Below, in pieces: positions 4,561 through 6,691 of a stretch of 6,691 bases of DNA. This DNA is from Gammaproteobacteria bacterium (GTDB lineage Bacteria; Pseudomonadota; Gammaproteobacteria; Steroidobacterales; Steroidobacteraceae). The translations under genes and the position numbers were made by a program. Below the pieces are notes generated by a model. It ran no database searches, was not told the DNA's origin, and worked only from the letters and a program-made list of their open reading frames with translations. Each line of letters starts with the position of its first letter. Position 1 is the stretch's first letter. Location: assembly GCA_003165495.1 (NCBI GenBank), contig PMMB01000083.1, forward strand, positions 1 to 6,691, written 5' to 3'.

Positions 4561-6691
4561 ACTGGCGGCGCACTCGGATACCGGCGCTCTGGCTCTGTTG
4601 CGTCGCTCTCGCGTCTATCATCGTGGCGCGCGCCCACTACATCACGGACTTGTCGGCGTTTTTGCCCGCATCGCCCACCCCCACGCAACAATTATTGGTG
4701 GACCAGCTGCGCGATGGTCCGGCCTCGCGCCTGATTCTGATCGCGATTGAACGGGGCAGCGCCGCCGGTCGAGCACAAGTATCCGTCGCAATGGCGAGCC
4801 GACTGCGTCGCGACCGGCAATTCTCCAGCGTCAACAACGGCGAGCCGGTGACCGCGCAGCGCGATCGCGAGTTCCTGTTTGAGCATCGCTATCTGTTGAG
4901 CGATTCGGTGACCGCGGCGCGATTTTCGGTGCCGGGCCTGCACGCCGCAATCGAGGACGCGATCGAGGATTTGGCATCCTCCGCAGGACCATTGCTCAAG
5001 TCGCTGCTACCGAACGACCCCACGGGCGAAATGTTGCACATCATCGATCAACTGCAGCGCACGCCTTCGCCGGCGACGAGCGGCGGCGTCTGGGTTTCCC
5101 CCGACGGCGCGCGCGCACTGATGGTGGCGCAAACGGCGGCAGGCGGCTCCGATACCGATGCGCAAGGTAGCGGCATCGAGGCGATCCGCGCGGCATTCGC
5201 GGCGGCGGTGAGCGAATCGTCCGCGAGCGATGCAAAAGCCATGCAATTGAAATTGAGCGGCCCCGGCGTGTTTGCCGTCGGCGCGCGCGCCAAGATCGAA
5301 CGCGCCGCCATTCGTCTGTCGATCGCCAGCAGCATTCTGGTCGTAACGCTGTTGTTTGCCGTGTATCGGTCGTTGCCGGCGCTCGCGCTGGGTCTCGCGC
5401 CTGTCGCGAGCGGTGCGGTGATCGGGATCGCCGCGGTCGCGCTGGGTTTTGGCGCTGTCCATGGCGTTACCTTGGGCTTCGGCATTACCTTGATCGGCGA
5501 GTCGGTGGACTATTCGATTTATTTTTTCGTATCCTCGCACAGCCTGCGGCAGAACGAACCCGCCGGCCTGAGCTGGCAACGAGCATGGTGGCCCACGATC
5601 CGCTTAGGGATGCTGACTTCGGTGTGCGGCTTCGCCTCGCTGCTGCCCTCGGGCTTTCCCGGCCTCGCGCAACTCGGCCTGTATTCGATCAGCGGGTTGG
5701 TCGCGGCTGCGTTGGTGACGCGCTATGTGTTGCCCGCGCTGTTGCCGATCGGATTCGTCATTCACGATGTCACGCCGTTGGGTACCCGCGTCGCCCGACT
5801 GTTGCGGCGGCCACGACAACTTCGCGGCTTACGTCTCGCGGCCTTGGGTCTGGCGCTTGCGGCGCTGGCGCTAGCTGTACTGCACCAGCATCAAGCTGGG
5901 TTGTGGAATCGCGAACTTTCGGCGTTGAGCCCGATATCCGCGGAGGATCAAAACTATGACGCCAATTTGCGGAGCGACTTGGGGGCCGCCGACGTACGCG
6001 ACCTGGTGATCGTCTCCGGCCCGACGCTCGATTCCGCGCTTGAGCTAGCCGAACGTGCGGCCCAAGCGCTAGGCGCCTTGGTGGACGCTAAAGTGATCGG
6101 CGGTTTCGACAGTCCGGCGAATTACCTACCCAGCGTGGCGACTCAGGAGGCACGCCGCGGCAGCTTGCCCAGTGCGCCGCAATTACGCGAGAACTTACGC
6201 CAGGCCACAGCCGGGTTGGCGCTGAGCAGCGAACGCCTGCAGCCCTTTTTGAGCGATGTCGAAGCGGCGCGGCGCGGACCGCTGCTCACGGCGCAAGATC
6301 TGCGGGGAACATCTCTGCGCGCAGGCTTCGACGCGCTGATCCTGCACCAAAAGAATCGCTGGAATGCGCTGCTGCCGCTGCACCCTTCGCCTAAGGCGCA
6401 GGCAGTCGATACGGCTCAGGTGAGGGCAGCGCTGCAACGTGGAGAGCTCAACGAGGTGCAAGTGCTCGATCTCAAACAGGAGTCCGACGCCTTGTATGCC
6501 AGCTATTTGACCGAGGCGATTCACTTGTCGCTGGCGGGCGTCCTGGCGATCATCGTACTGTTGTTGATTGCGCTGCGCTCGCCGCTGCGCGTGGCGCGCG
6601 TATTGGCGCCGCTGCTGCTGGCCGTACTCACGGTGGCCGCCGGTCTCGCATTGAGCGGGGTGCAACTTACCATTCTGCACTTGGTGGGCAT
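4557..6691 (+). CDS. MMPL/RND-family exporter (ApeM-like), 3' end outside window
   Basis: The frame is open from ATG 4557 to the last base, 711 codons without a stop. The RND-like plan is clear. There is one membrane helix (about 8-26), then a first periplasmic domain beginning HYITDLSAFLPASPTPTQQ (27-45). Helices follow at roughly 254-270, 274-299, 302-325, 350-366 and 373-398, then a basic loop. A seventh helix (426-443) leads into a second periplasmic domain (444-654), and further helices start at 656. TM4 contains GESVDYSIYF (314-323), whose Asp318-Tyr319 corresponds to one half of the proton-relay Asp-Tyr pairs of MmpL proteins; the partner in TM10 would lie just past the window. It would use proton motive force to extract the polyene lipid from the inner membrane and hand it to the LolA-like protein encoded just before it. 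Translation is coupled through an ATGA overlap and there is no strong Shine-Dalgarno. Family length (about 770-800) suggests some 60-90 residues are missing. Confidence 0.88.
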   Translation, partial: MNWRRTRIPALWLCCVALASIIVARAHYITDLSAFLPASPTPTQQLLVDQLRDGPASRLILIAIERGSAAGRAQVSVAMASRLRRDRQFSSVNNGEPVTAQRDREFLFEHRYLLSDSVTAARFSVPGLHAAIEDAIEDLASSAGPLLKSLLPNDPTGEMLHIIDQLQRTPSPATSGGVWVSPDGARALMVAQTAAGGSDTDAQGSGIEAIRAAFAAAVSESSASDAKAMQLKLSGPGVFAVGARAKIERAAIRLSIASSILVVTLLFAVYRSLPALALGLAPVASGAVIGIAAVALGFGAVHGVTLGFGITLIGESVDYSIYFFVSSHSLRQNEPAGLSWQRAWWPTIRLGMLTSVCGFASLLPSGFPGLAQLGLYSISGLVAAALVTRYVLPALLPIGFVIHDVTPLGTRVARLLRRPRQLRGLRLAALGLALAALALAVLHQHQAGLWNRELSALSPISAEDQNYDANLRSDLGAADVRDLVIVSGPTLDSALELAERAAQALGALVDAKVIGGFDSPANYLPSVATQEARRGSLPSAPQLRENLRQATAGLALSSERLQPFLSDVEAARRGPLLTAQDLRGTSLRAGFDALILHQKNRWNALLPLHPSPKAQAVDTAQVRAALQRGELNEVQVLDLKQESDALYASYLTEAIHLSLAGVLAIIVLLLIALRSPLRVARVLAPLLLAVLTVAAGLALSGVQLTILHLVG

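Larger units (their letters stand above)
407..6691 (+). other. Aryl polyene biosynthesis/export operon (partial)
   Basis: Seven genes run without a break from the promoter at 343-370: ACP, COG4648 membrane protein, ligase, dehydratase, acyltransferase, LolA-like carrier, MMPL exporter. Spacings are 2 bases, 12 bases, then four 4-base overlaps. This gene set and order is characteristic of proteobacterial aryl polyene and xanthomonadin clusters. Not in the window are ketosynthase/chain-length factor, ketoreductase, a second dehydratase, a second ACP, a thioesterase, a methyltransferase and a starter-supplying lyase or chorismatase. Some of these probably lie downstream of the exporter or upstream of the glycosyltransferase. 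Confidence 0.8.

Noticed and set aside
3279..4868. Three copies of the palindrome GCGATCGC (3279-3286, 4517-4524, 4861-4868), resembling cyanobacterial HIP1.
   Set aside because: All are inside coding sequence, arise easily from common codons such as GCG, ATC and CGC, and the gene content is proteobacterial; three copies are too few to argue for a functional repeat.
1..6691. Mobile elements, CRISPR repeats, tRNA or rRNA genes.
   Set aside because: The window is almost entirely filled with co-directional cluster genes; no repeat arrays, transposase motifs or RNA gene signatures were seen.

Overview
The window is GC-rich, densely coded on one strand, and reads as the middle of an aryl polyene (APE) / xanthomonadin-type pigment-lipid cluster of a Gram-negative proteobacterium. 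A LolA-like periplasmic carrier, an LpxL-type acyltransferase and a proteobacterial ATGA-coupled operon style all point to a two-membrane cell. A gammaproteobacterium (Xanthomonadales/Nevskiales-like) or betaproteobacterium is most plausible, but the sequence alone does not fix the taxon. All gene assignments come from reading motifs in the translations; no database search was run.

Layout, all on the + strand: (1) 1-336, the last 111 codons of a family 2 glycosyltransferase. (2) 337-406, a short intergenic region with a good sigma70-type promoter (TTGCCG-16-TATAAT) framed by a perfect 7-bp inverted repeat. (3) 407-709, an acyl carrier protein. (4) 712-1344, a COG4648-type membrane protein of unknown role. 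(5) 1357-2706, an AMP-forming acyl/aryl ligase. (6) 2703-3041, a short hot-dog 3-hydroxyacyl-ACP dehydratase. (7) 3038-3985, an LpxL-like acyltransferase starting with GTG. (8) 3982-4560, a LolA-like secreted protein. (9) 4557 to beyond the end, an MMPL/RND exporter cut off after 711 codons. Genes 5-9 are joined by four consecutive 4-base stop/start overlaps (ATGA, GTGA, ATGA, ATGA), so they are almost certainly one translationally coupled operon. No non-coding stretch exceeds 70 bases.

Proposed joint function (inference from the known APE pathway): the ligase activates an aromatic starter such as a hydroxybenzoate and loads it on the ACP. Ketosynthases and a ketoreductase, which must lie outside this window, extend and reduce it, and the dehydratase makes the conjugated double bonds. 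The acyltransferase and glycosyltransferase attach the polyene to a lipid/sugar anchor at the inner membrane. The MMPL pump and LolA-like protein move the product through the periplasm to the outer membrane.

The system type is known. What differs from the cluster order I remember is that the glycosyltransferase and acyltransferase are separate genes lying either side of the ACP-COG4648-ligase-dehydratase block, that no thioesterase lies between the acyltransferase and the LolA gene, and that only one ACP is present.
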